Below are positions 15,878 through 22,550 of a DNA stretch of 33,577 nt, in pieces. A program made the translations under genes and the position numbers. The first letter of the stretch is position 1, and each line of letters begins with the position of its first letter. Under the pieces are notes generated by a model. It was not told the DNA's origin. It saw only the letters and a list, made by a program, of their open reading frames with translations, and made no database searches. Source of the stretch: Chitinophagales bacterium (GTDB lineage Bacteria > Bacteroidota > Bacteroidia > Chitinophagales > Saprospiraceae); NCBI GenBank assembly GCA_013297745.1, contig JAAFIM010000041.1:1-33577 (forward strand), read 5' to 3'.

Positions 15878-16966
15878 ATGCTAAGTATATTAGACCGTTA
15901 TATCCTAAAAAAATATCTAGGCACATTCTTTTTCATCATACTAATGTTTTCTATGCTGGCGGCGGTGATAGATTTTGCCGAAAAGGTGGAAGATTTTATG
16001 GGGGCTAAAGCTCCCCCGTTTAGTATGGTGATAACCGATTATTACCTCAACTTTATCCCTTTTATCAACAGTTTATTATTCCCACTTTATACCCTAATCA
16101 CGGTGTTATTCTTCACCTCTCGCTTGGCTGGCAATTCAGAAATTTTGGGTATGCTCGGCTGTGGGATTAATTTCTACAGATTATTGAAACCCTATCTTAT
16201 TGGCGGTTTGATTATAGCCAGTTTGCATTATATGGGCAACCATTTTATATTTCCAAGCTCTAGCAAAATCAGGGTAAAATTTGAAAATACGTATATTTGG
16301 CGCAATAATTACAAAAGTCCCACCGACAACATACATTTTATGTTGGATAAACAAAATGAAATGTATATTCGCAGCTTCAACCGCAAAGATAGTATGGGAC
16401 AAGATGTGTGGATTATGCGTTATGATACTTCAGGGGTACAAAGACCCAATACCATTATAGCCAAATCCATCAAATGCTTGGGCGGCCAGCGTTGGCAACT
16501 CAATAACTGCCAAATTCGGCAAGTAAATGGGATGAAAGAACAAGTTTTTGTGCGCAAACAGATTGATACCAACCTCAATTTTGCCACCTCCGACCTCGTT
16601 TATCGCGATAACGAACAGCAAGGGATGCAAAGCGCAGAACTTCAGCAGTATATCGACGAACAAAACGCGCGAGGGATGAAATCTCCAGTGATGCACGAGG
16701 TAGAATTGCACAGGCGCACAGCCGACCCGTTCAGTAATTTGGTGCTAACTGTGATAGGTTTTGCCGTAGCCAGCCGCAAAACGCGCGGGGGTATGGGTTG
16801 GCATCTCGTTATCGGGGGGGGAATTAGCGGATTGTTTATATTTATGAGCAAATTTTCCACCACTTTCGCCACCAACGCGGGCTTTTCTCCCTTTATCGCT
16901 ATATGGATACCGAATATATTATTCAGTTTGGTAGCTATAGGTATGCTCGTTTGGGCTAAAAAGTAA
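15878..16966 (+). CDS. LptF/LptG (YjgP/YjgQ) family permease
   Basis: 363 residues from the ATG at 15878, which lies after the promoter; the in-frame extension to 15773 would include the promoter itself. The N-terminus MLSILDRYILKKYLGTFFF is typical of the family. Three membrane segments (about 14-34, 57-80, 104-124) precede a periplasmic beta-jellyroll (about 130-285), and about three segments follow (287-302, 308-325, 335-358). LptF and LptG form the membrane part of the ABC transporter that extracts LPS from the inner membrane and passes it to the periplasmic bridge. Which paralogue this is cannot be settled here, and the ATPase LptB is not in the window. It is followed 47 nt later by the lipoprotein pair on the same strand. 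Confidence 0.9.
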   Translation: MLSILDRYILKKYLGTFFFIILMFSMLAAVIDFAEKVEDFMGAKAPPFSMVITDYYLNFIPFINSLLFPLYTLITVLFFTSRLAGNSEILGMLGCGINFYRLLKPYLIGGLIIASLHYMGNHFIFPSSSKIRVKFENTYIWRNNYKSPTDNIHFMLDKQNEMYIRSFNRKDSMGQDVWIMRYDTSGVQRPNTIIAKSIKCLGGQRWQLNNCQIRQVNGMKEQVFVRKQIDTNLNFATSDLVYRDNEQQGMQSAELQQYIDEQNARGMKSPVMHEVELHRRTADPFSNLVLTVIGFAVASRKTRGGMGWHLVIGGGISGLFIFMSKFSTTFATNAGFSPFIAIWIPNILFSLVAIGMLVWAKK

Positions 16967-17013
16967 GTTTTTCAGTTTATTTTTTTATAAATTTCTTAAA
17001 TTTTTTTACAACT

Positions 17014-17817
17014 ATGACCACAAAACAATTGCTATTGGCTTGCGCACTTTTATTCGCGCTACAAGCCTGCAAAAACAAAGGACAATCAACGGATACAGGC
17101 AGCACATCCACCACCAACCCCAGCACAACCAACACGGCAACGGCTACAGTTTTGGTGTTTAAGTCGCAAGAGTTTAAAGCGGCTAAAAAAGAACAAACGG
17201 CTACCTACCGCGTCGAAGTGGCGCAAGGCGATAGCCCTCAAGCTAAGTTTGTAAACAAAACGATTTTCTTAGCACTCGGCGGTTCGCAAGAGAATGCCGA
17301 CAAGGGAAATTTCAACTACCAAGAAATGGCTGACGATTTCGTAACTATGGCGGTAGGATACCAAGAGGAAGACCCCACAGGCGACTGGTCTTCAGACAAT
17401 GGCGTGAATATCTACTACAACAGCGCAACGTTTATCTCCGCTTCTGTCTCGGGCTGGGAATATGCAGGCGGCGCACACGGCAATCCGTTTATGAATTCTA
17501 TCTATTTTGACCTCGCCAACCTCAAAACCCTCACACAAAAGGATTTATTCACTGACGAAATGGGCTTGCGCAAGTTGATTAGCCCCTTGTTGGAGAAAGA
17601 ACTCAAGCGTACTGATGAGTACAACGATGCTTATTTGGATTATTTTGCCGATAACGGGATAATTCGCCTACCCGCCAGCATTGATTTTGGTCAAAATGAG
17701 GTAACTTTTGATTTTAGCCACCAAGAACTGTTCGATGCGGGCGAAAATAACGCTATCTCTACCGCAGTTAAAGTACCTTTAGCACAAGTTCAACCCTTCT
17801 TGAAGGTAAAATTGTAA
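17014..17817 (+). CDS. Lipoprotein with DUF3298/RsiV-like domain (copy 1)
   Basis: 267 residues. A lipoprotein signal peptide has the lipobox LQAC with Cys19, then a Thr/Ser/Asn-rich linker (22-47). The rest resembles the PdaC/RsiV-type region (DUF4163 plus DUF3298): VEVAQGDSPQAKFVNKTI near 68-84, the signature GGAHGN at 152-157 followed by FDLANLKTLTQKDLF, and a terminal strand PLAQVQPFLKVKL. In other bacteria such domains occur in anti-sigma factors and wall deacetylases. No catalytic domain is present, so this is probably a ligand-binding envelope lipoprotein. It is paralogous to the next gene, with identical last 13 residues. Confidence 0.82.
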   Translation: MTTKQLLLACALLFALQACKNKGQSTDTGSTSTTNPSTTNTATATVLVFKSQEFKAAKKEQTATYRVEVAQGDSPQAKFVNKTIFLALGGSQENADKGNFNYQEMADDFVTMAVGYQEEDPTGDWSSDNGVNIYYNSATFISASVSGWEYAGGAHGNPFMNSIYFDLANLKTLTQKDLFTDEMGLRKLISPLLEKELKRTDEYNDAYLDYFADNGIIRLPASIDFGQNEVTFDFSHQELFDAGENNAISTAVKVPLAQVQPFLKVKL

Positions 17818-17851
17818 AATAATTTAATACAAAAACAGCAAAAAAAACCTC

Positions 17852-18637
17852 GTGAAAAAATTATTCTTTTCTTTCGTCTTGTTTTTTGTATTGGCTGCTT
17901 GCCAAAACAATAATTCAACGGTAAAAAATCTACCAAATCCACCCAGTACTTCTACAGAAAGCCCAATAACTAAAGGGCTCACGTTCAAATCTGATACTTT
18001 TTCTGCCCAAAAAGGTATTCATTCAGCCAACTGTTATGTAGATTTTGCGCAAGGCGATAGTCCTCAAGCTCAATTTATAAATAATACTATATATAGTTTG
18101 CTTTTGAATGGTTCTGCTAATGGTAAAATGGATAAAAATAATTACCAACAATTTGTCCAAGCCTTTGTAAAAGACGCATTTGATAGTGAAACCGAAAATT
18201 TAAGCTGGTCTTATGACGCTGCTGCTAAAATAACCTATTCAAGTGATAATTTTATATGCTTATCTGTTTCCACTTCCGAAATGCAAAGCGGAATGAGTAG
18301 TGAAGATACTTGGAACACTTATCATATCAATATGAATACACTACAAACTGTAAAGAAAAAAGAACTTTTTACTGATAATTTAGCTATGCGAAAGTTGGTA
18401 ACCGCTGAATTGGTAAAAAAAATGGAGGAAGACGGGGTTGAAGATAATGATTATCTTACTAATTATGGTGAACACGGGACAATTTTTCTGCCTGATATTA
18501 TAGAATTTTCTCTCAAAGAGCTAACTTTTACCTTTTGGAGCAAGGACTTGTTTGCTGACGACGAACAAGACAAAACTATTCATCAGATTTTTATCCCGTT
18601 GGCACAGGTTCAACCCTTCTTGAAGGTGAAATTGTAA
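17852..18637 (+). CDS. Lipoprotein with DUF3298-like domain (divergent copy 2)
   Basis: 261 residues from a GTG start at 17852 (reads MKKLFFSFVLFFVLAAC; lipobox LAAC, Cys17). It aligns with the preceding gene over its length (AQGDSPQAQFINNTIY, a KKELFTDNLAMRKLV segment, and the same C-terminal PLAQVQPFLKVKL). The GGAHGN signature of copy 1 is replaced by a Ser/Met-rich stretch (SEMQSGMSSEDTW). The nucleotide sequence has diverged and is more AT-rich than copy 1. It sits 34 nt downstream, so the pair is a tandem duplication, probably co-transcribed, with relaxed or changed function in copy 2. A terminator follows. Confidence 0.82.
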   Translation: MKKLFFSFVLFFVLAACQNNNSTVKNLPNPPSTSTESPITKGLTFKSDTFSAQKGIHSANCYVDFAQGDSPQAQFINNTIYSLLLNGSANGKMDKNNYQQFVQAFVKDAFDSETENLSWSYDAAAKITYSSDNFICLSVSTSEMQSGMSSEDTWNTYHINMNTLQTVKKKELFTDNLAMRKLVTAELVKKMEEDGVEDNDYLTNYGEHGTIFLPDIIEFSLKELTFTFWSKDLFADDEQDKTIHQIFIPLAQVQPFLKVKL

Positions 18638-18660
18638 CCATACCTTACCTTTTCAAACAC

Positions 18661-18696
18661 AAAAAAGCAGTTGCCGTGATTGGTAACTGCTTTTTT
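18661..18696 (+). terminator. Intrinsic terminator after the lipoprotein pair
   Basis: AAAAAAGCAGTTGCC pairs with GGTAACTGCTTTTTT (15 bp with one G-T wobble) around a 6-nt loop, then more T. It ends the permease/lipoprotein transcript. Confidence 0.88.
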
Positions 18697-18770
18697 TTAT
18701 TCATAAGAGATGTATAATAAGAAAAAATTTACATTTTCAATTAAGAAAAACAACTGTTTATGTCTTTTAA

Positions 18771-18927
18771 GCAACAGACTAAAGTCTGTTGCAATCGTTT
18801 TTGTCCTTCAACGGGTTAAAACCCGTTGGTATTGATTGATAAAACTATAAAACGCGCGGGGCTTTAGCCCCAAAAGCGCGAAAAAAATCCTAAATCTCAA
18901 TTGTGCTGGGACTTTAGTCCCGCACAA
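18771..18927. repeat. Cluster of four REP-like palindromes with TAAA/TTTA loops
   Basis: Between the terminator and the kinase gene (18697-18996) there is no gene. Four palindromes occur: GCAACAGAC-TAAA-GTCTGTTGC (18771-18792), CAACGGGT-TAAA-ACCCGTTG (18809-18828), GGGGC-TTTA-GCCCC inside CGCGC..GCGCG (18853-18880), and GGGAC-TTTA-GTCCC inside TTGTGC..GCACAA (18901-18927). All have the same four-base loop or its complement but different stems. They resemble REP elements mobilised by RAYT transposases; no transposase is present here. Confidence 0.75.
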
Positions 18928-18996
18928 CACAGAGAAATTAAAAGATAAAAAATCATACTAAACAAGTTCATCACAAAAAAATATAATCCGCTCGCC

Positions 18997-19992
18997 CTAT
19001 CCCCCATATTTCGCCCCCAATAAGCCAATAACCCGCGATAATTCGGGCAATTGTGAGAACAGATAATTTTTTTCCGACTGCAAATGGCGCAAATTTTCCA
19101 ACGCAAAAGGCAAACTGCTCAAGAAATGTGGTTTTTGTTCGTAAAATCCCCTATATCCGTACGAACCCAACACCTGTATAAGCCTCAACAGCACGTATCT
19201 ATCGTATTGCTGGCGAAATTCCAACTCATCTATACTAATATAATCCCCAACCACCTGCAAATAATAGTCCAACAACTCGCCGCGCATAGTTGGCGATAGG
19301 TTTGCCTTGGCTTGATACAGCAAAGATGCCACATCGTACTGCAACGCGCCCTGTTTCGCCCCCTGATAGTCTATAAAATACAGTTCGTTTTGATAAATCA
19401 TTATATTCCTCGCCTGAAAATCGCGGAATAGGAAATAAGCCTTATTGGCTTCCTCCAACTGCGTGAGCAATTTGTTGAAATCCAACGCCAATTTATACTC
19501 ATCGAAAGCAATTTTGGAGGGTAACAGCAACCAATACTTAAAATAGTTCAAATCCCAACCCATAACCTCTTTGTCGAAGTGGTGATAACTGCCCGATACG
19601 GTAAAATCCAAATCTACTCCCGCGTATAATTGCATAAATGCCAACTTTTCCAACGCTTGTTGATACGCCGCTTTTATACTCTCATCGCTTGGCTGACTTA
19701 ATACATAATCCAACAGGCTGATATTACCCAAATCCTGCTGCAAATAACCCCCAGACGCCTCATCTACAGCGTAAATTTGGGGAACTTTGACCTTGTGGGA
19801 CAAAAAATGGCGCGAGTACGACACGAAAGTAGCGTTTTCTACAGGATTGGGGTTATAAACGCCTATGGCTGTTTTATGATTGGGTGCGGACAAGCGAAAA
19901 TACTGCCGTTGTGAGCCAGAAGCGGGTAAGGTTTGCAGCGTTTCTGGCTTTACGCCGAAAGTTTGCGCGTACAACTGTTTTAGAAATTCCAT
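18997..19992 (-). CDS. APH-fold sugar kinase, AmgK-like
   Basis: 331 residues of the aminoglycoside phosphotransferase (choline kinase-like) fold. The N-lobe (about 1-95) includes SGSQRQYFRL in the nucleotide-binding loop position and a conserved QQDLGNISLLDYV hinge. The catalytic loop is FRDFQARNIM (Asp191) and the metal-binding motif is FIDYQGAKQGALQYDVASLLY (Asp208). This combination, particularly the IDYQ.A..G...YD..SLL block, resembles AmgK-type MurNAc/GlcNAc anomeric kinases of cell-wall sugar recycling rather than antibiotic kinases. The usual partner nucleotidyltransferase (MurU) is not in the window. It lies 19 nt downstream of the 20012-20563 gene, probably as one unit. Substrate assignment is inferred. 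Confidence 0.78.
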   Translation of the reverse strand: MEFLKQLYAQTFGVKPETLQTLPASGSQRQYFRLSAPNHKTAIGVYNPNPVENATFVSYSRHFLSHKVKVPQIYAVDEASGGYLQQDLGNISLLDYVLSQPSDESIKAAYQQALEKLAFMQLYAGVDLDFTVSGSYHHFDKEVMGWDLNYFKYWLLLPSKIAFDEYKLALDFNKLLTQLEEANKAYFLFRDFQARNIMIYQNELYFIDYQGAKQGALQYDVASLLYQAKANLSPTMRGELLDYYLQVVGDYISIDELEFRQQYDRYVLLRLIQVLGSYGYRGFYEQKPHFLSSLPFALENLRHLQSEKNYLFSQLPELSRVIGLLGAKYGG

Positions 19993-20011
19993 AATTGGGG
20001 GTTAAAATGGG

Positions 20012-20563
20012 TTAAAATAGCATAGATACCTCTCTTTTGATGCTGGATTGTGCTTGGATATAACCCACTTGCGCCTGTTTGTCTGTTTGCAACCCCAAAC
20101 CTTTCAACAATTCCAAACTGTCTTGCTCCTCGCCCACCTCGTTGGCTACCATTTTCACTATAGAAATTGCCTCAAATTTGGCTAATAAAATCGCATTCCA
20201 CAATTCTTCGCTCATATACATTTGCTGGGTTACGTTGTGCGCAAACTCTTCTTCTATAGTGCCGATAATTAACCCTTTCAAATCTTTGGTTTTGCTGGGT
20301 ATATGCTCAATTCTTTGTATCAATCCCCCCAACTCTATCCGCGAACAGAACAAAGTCATCCTTTCGTACGCTTGTATGCGTATTGGTAGGGTAATTTCTC
20401 TGTTTTTTAGGGTCATTTTGTGCTTAAATGTTTCTATCTCTTTGCTCAACTGCATACGGGCAGACTCGCTTTCTTTAGTAACAAAGCTACGAACCACCCA
20501 AACCATAGCTCCTGTGCCTAATAAAGAGGGTAAAATTACAGCTAATAATGTTAGAATATCCAT
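20012..20563 (-). CDS. Membrane-anchored conserved hypothetical protein, 183 aa
   Basis: It has one N-terminal membrane segment (about residues 4-27, TLLAVILPSLLGTGAMVWVVRSF), followed by a basic/acidic helix (ESARMQLSKEIETFKHKM) and a cytosolic helical domain (PIRIQAYERMTLFCSRI, IGTIEEEFAHNVTQQMYMSEELWNAILLAKFEAISIVKMVANEV). Proteins with this look are widespread in Bacteroidota and uncharacterised. I cannot assign a function. It precedes the sugar kinase by 19 nt on the same strand. Confidence 0.75.
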   Translation of the reverse strand: MDILTLLAVILPSLLGTGAMVWVVRSFVTKESESARMQLSKEIETFKHKMTLKNREITLPIRIQAYERMTLFCSRIELGGLIQRIEHIPSKTKDLKGLIIGTIEEEFAHNVTQQMYMSEELWNAILLAKFEAISIVKMVANEVGEEQDSLELLKGLGLQTDKQAQVGYIQAQSSIKREVSMLF

Positions 20564-20652
20564 TTTTTGATGTTGTTATTTAAAATTTTTTTGGTTAAAA
20601 TTGATAAATTGTGGTTTAAAATTGATAAAAATTGGTAAAATCCGATTGAAAT

Positions 20653-21117
20653 GTGCGTAAATTCTTTGCGAATGTGGGTAGAAACGTTGCGAATGTGGGT
20701 AGAAACGTTGCGAATTTAGGTAGAAACGTTGCGAATTTAGGTAGAAACGTTGCGAATGTGGGTAGAAACGTTGCGAATGTGGGTAGAAACGTTGCGAATG
20801 TGGGTAGAAACGTTGCGAATTTGTACAAAAACCGCGTGGAAATTGCTAAAAACCGCGTGGAAATTGCTAAAAACCATTTGGAAATTGTTAAAAACCATTT
20901 GGAAATTGCTAAAAACCGCGTGGAAATTGTTAGAAACCGCGTGGAAATTGTTAGAAATTATATAGATGTTTGTATAAAAATTACCATTTTAACAATGATA
21001 TTTTTTATTTTTCTTATAAACCCCGTGTTTCACACGGGGCAATTGCCGTTCAACCCCTTCGGGGTTGGCAAAATGAAACCCCAACGGGGTTTAACAGCGG
21101 GGACAACAAGCGAATAA
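20653..21117 (+). CDS. Possible heptad-repeat protein encoded by the 21-bp arrays
   Basis: An open frame of 154 codons from GTG at 20653. Seven copies of a RNVANVG-type heptad are followed, in the same frame and period, by six KNRVEIA-type heptads, then a hydrophobic segment (IKITILTMIFFIFLI) and a tail encoded by palindromes. Differences between copies are conservative in this frame (V/L, A/V, K/R, RV/HL), whereas another frame hits stops. There is no ATG and no recognised promoter, and the tail looks accidental. It may be no more than a minisatellite. Confidence 0.25.
   Translation: MRKFFANVGRNVANVGRNVANLGRNVANLGRNVANVGRNVANVGRNVANVGRNVANLYKNRVEIAKNRVEIAKNHLEIVKNHLEIAKNRVEIVRNRVEIVRNYIDVCIKITILTMIFFIFLINPVFHTGQLPFNPFGVGKMKPQRGLTAGTTSE
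20666..20820. repeat. Tandem array A: 7.4 copies of a 21-bp unit
   Basis: Units start at 20666, 20687, 20708, 20729, 20750, 20771 and 20792, with a partial copy at 20813. The core is TTGCGAATGTGGGTAGAAAC plus one base. Two central copies carry TTTAGG in place of GTGGG. There are no spacers, so this is not CRISPR. Confidence 0.95.
20827..20952. repeat. Tandem array B: 6 copies of a different 21-bp unit
   Basis: Units start at 20827, 20848, 20869, 20890, 20911 and 20932, and read AAAACCGCGTGGAAATTGCT plus one base. Two middle copies have CATTTG for CGCGTG; later copies change GCT to GTT and AAA to AGA. The array starts 6 nt after array A ends, in the same 21-bp reading phase. Confidence 0.95.
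21021..21092. repeat. Three GC-rich palindromes downstream of the 21-bp arrays
   Basis: CCCCGTGT-TTC-ACACGGGG (21021-21039), CAACCCC-TTC-GGGGTTG (21051-21067, extended outward by TTGCC/GGCAA across a bulge) and AAACCCC-AAC-GGGGTTT (21076-21092). These have TTC or AAC loops, unlike the TAAA-loop set at 18771-18927, so they may be a second palindrome family. Confidence 0.7.
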
Positions 21118-21181
21118 AAGCAAGTTTTTAATCTTTGATAATTTTTTTGTCATTTATTCAACAACAAACGCAATCGCCTTG

Positions 21182-21239
21182 CTACATTCTACAAACAATC
21201 TTACTACTTCTTACAAACAATCTTACTACATTCTACAAA
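21182..21239. repeat. 22-bp direct repeat, 2.6 copies
   Basis: CTACATTCTACAAACAATCT plus TA at 21182-21203, a near copy at 21204-21225, and a partial copy at 21226-21239 that runs into the 3' end of the hydrolase gene. Confidence 0.85.
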
Positions 21240-22087
21240 AACTTAATCAAATCCCCCTTATCCGCTACCACAATCCGCCCTTTATCGTTGCGGGTCAGCG
21301 TGCAGGCTTGAGTTTCCTTATCGTGTTCAAAGAAAAGAATAAAGTTTTGTTCCACCGCCTTTTCCAACAGCCAATTTTTCTCCGCCATTGTTTGCAACGG
21401 GCGCATATCGTAACCCATAACATAAGCTAAAGGCACGTGATTGGGCGAGGGAATAAGGTCAGCGCAATAGACTATAGTCTTATCTTGGTGGCGGATATGG
21501 GGCAACATCATCGCTTCCGTGTGTCCGTACACGTTTTGTATGGAGATATTCGGCAACCAGTCGATAATCGTATCGTGGGGGGCTGTATCTATCCAATTTA
21601 GTGCGTTATTCGTTTGCAACGGGATAAAATTCTCGCGCAAAAAGCTCGCTTTCTCCCTATCGTTGGGATTAGCCGCCCAATCAAAATGTTTTTTATTCGA
21701 CCAATAGCGCGCATTGGGAAAGAATGGGATTAACTCCGCGCCGTCTTGAGCCACAGCCCCGCCCACGTGGTCAAAATGCAAGTGGGTAAGCAACACATCA
21801 GTAATATCAGCGGGCGTAAATCCAATTTTTGCCAGCGAAAGAGTTAGAGAATTGTCCCCGTGCAGATAATAGTGGGAGAAAAACTTTTCGGATTGTTTAT
21901 TGCCTATGCCTGTGTCTATCAAAATGCGGCGCGCGCCATCTTCTACCAAGAGGCAGCGCATAGCCCAAGTGCACATATTGTTGTCGTCGGCAGGTTCTAC
22001 CTTATTCCAGATAGATTTGGGTACAACCCCAAACATTGCGCCCCCGTCCAACTTGAATAGGCCTGTATCTATAATGTGAATATTCAT
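21233..22087 (-). CDS. Metallo-beta-lactamase-fold hydrolase
   Basis: 284 residues of the MBL superfamily. The metal-binding motif THLHFDH gives His102, His104, Asp106 and His107; further ligands are His189 (YGHTEAM), Asp210 (YCADL) and His255 (FFEHD). The N-terminal GGAMFGVVPKSIWNK block and the Asp preceding GIGNK resemble the family that includes quorum-quenching lactonases and other cytosolic metallohydrolases. There is no signal peptide. The substrate is unknown; lactonase is one option, a glyoxalase-II-like thioesterase less likely. The start codon lies 2 nt from the end of a 448-bp octamer array that forms its entire upstream region, so any promoter must lie within or beyond the array. 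Confidence 0.85.
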   Translation of the reverse strand: MNIHIIDTGLFKLDGGAMFGVVPKSIWNKVEPADDNNMCTWAMRCLLVEDGARRILIDTGIGNKQSEKFFSHYYLHGDNSLTLSLAKIGFTPADITDVLLTHLHFDHVGGAVAQDGAELIPFFPNARYWSNKKHFDWAANPNDREKASFLRENFIPLQTNNALNWIDTAPHDTIIDWLPNISIQNVYGHTEAMMLPHIRHQDKTIVYCADLIPSPNHVPLAYVMGYDMRPLQTMAEKNWLLEKAVEQNFILFFEHDKETQACTLTRNDKGRIVVADKGDLIKFL

Positions 22088-22089
22088 TT

Positions 22090-22217
22090 TTTTAGGATTT
22101 TAGGAGTTAAAGATGCTAGGATTTTAGGATATTAAGATTTTAGGATGCTAGGAATTGAGAATTTTAGGATACTAGGATTTTAGGATGCTAGGATTTTAGG
22201 ATGCTAGGAATTGCACA
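22090..22217. repeat. Octamer array, orientation 1: 16 units of NNNTAGGA type
   Basis: Exactly phased 8-bp units, mostly TTTTAGGA and TGCTAGGA, with TACTAGGA, TATTAAGA and GTTAAAGA variants, and two off-pattern units: ATTGAGAA, and ATTGCACA at the junction (22210-22217). Confidence 0.95.
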
Positions 22218-22537
22218 TCTTAACGTCCTAATGTCTTAACATCTTAACATCTTAACGTCCTAATGTCTTAACGTCCTAATGTCTTAACATCTTAACGTCC
22301 TAATGTCTTAACATCTTAACGTCCTAATGTCTTAACATCTTAACGTCCTAATGTCTTAACATCTTAACGTCCTAATGTCTTAACATCTTAACATCCTAAC
22401 GTCCTAATGTCTTAACGTCCTAATGTCTTAACATCCTAATGTCTTAACATCCTAATGTCTTAACATCCTAATGTCTTAACATCCTAATGTCTTAACGTCC
22501 TAATGTCTTAACATCCTAACGTCCTAATGTCCTAACA
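22218..22537. repeat. Octamer array, orientation 2: 40 units of TCYTAAYR
   Basis: Forty consecutive 8-bp units without a phase break: TCTTAACA, TCTTAACG, TCCTAATG, TCCTAACG or TCCTAACA. Variation is confined to transitions at unit positions 3, 7 and 8. The reverse complement (YRTTARGA) matches the consensus of the preceding array, so the two arrays are inverted relative to each other and in phase. The array ends 13 nt before the stop of the coiled-coil gene at 22551. Confidence 0.97.
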
Positions 22538-22550
22538 TCCAAAAACAAAA

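Noticed and set aside
18997-19992. Aminoglycoside resistance kinase
   Set aside because: The fold matches, but the IDYQ..A..G...YD..SLL block and the envelope-gene context fit a sugar kinase better than a drug kinase.
20616-20828. Minus-strand frame of FATFLPT heptads across array A
   Set aside because: Non-ATG start, does not continue into array B, and copy differences (T to K) are not conservative in this frame.
20666-20952. CRISPR array
   Set aside because: Units are contiguous with no unique spacers, and no cas genes are nearby.
22218-22537. Coding repeat or CRISPR in the octamer array
   Set aside because: The 8-bp period puts stop codons in all frames, and there are no spacers.
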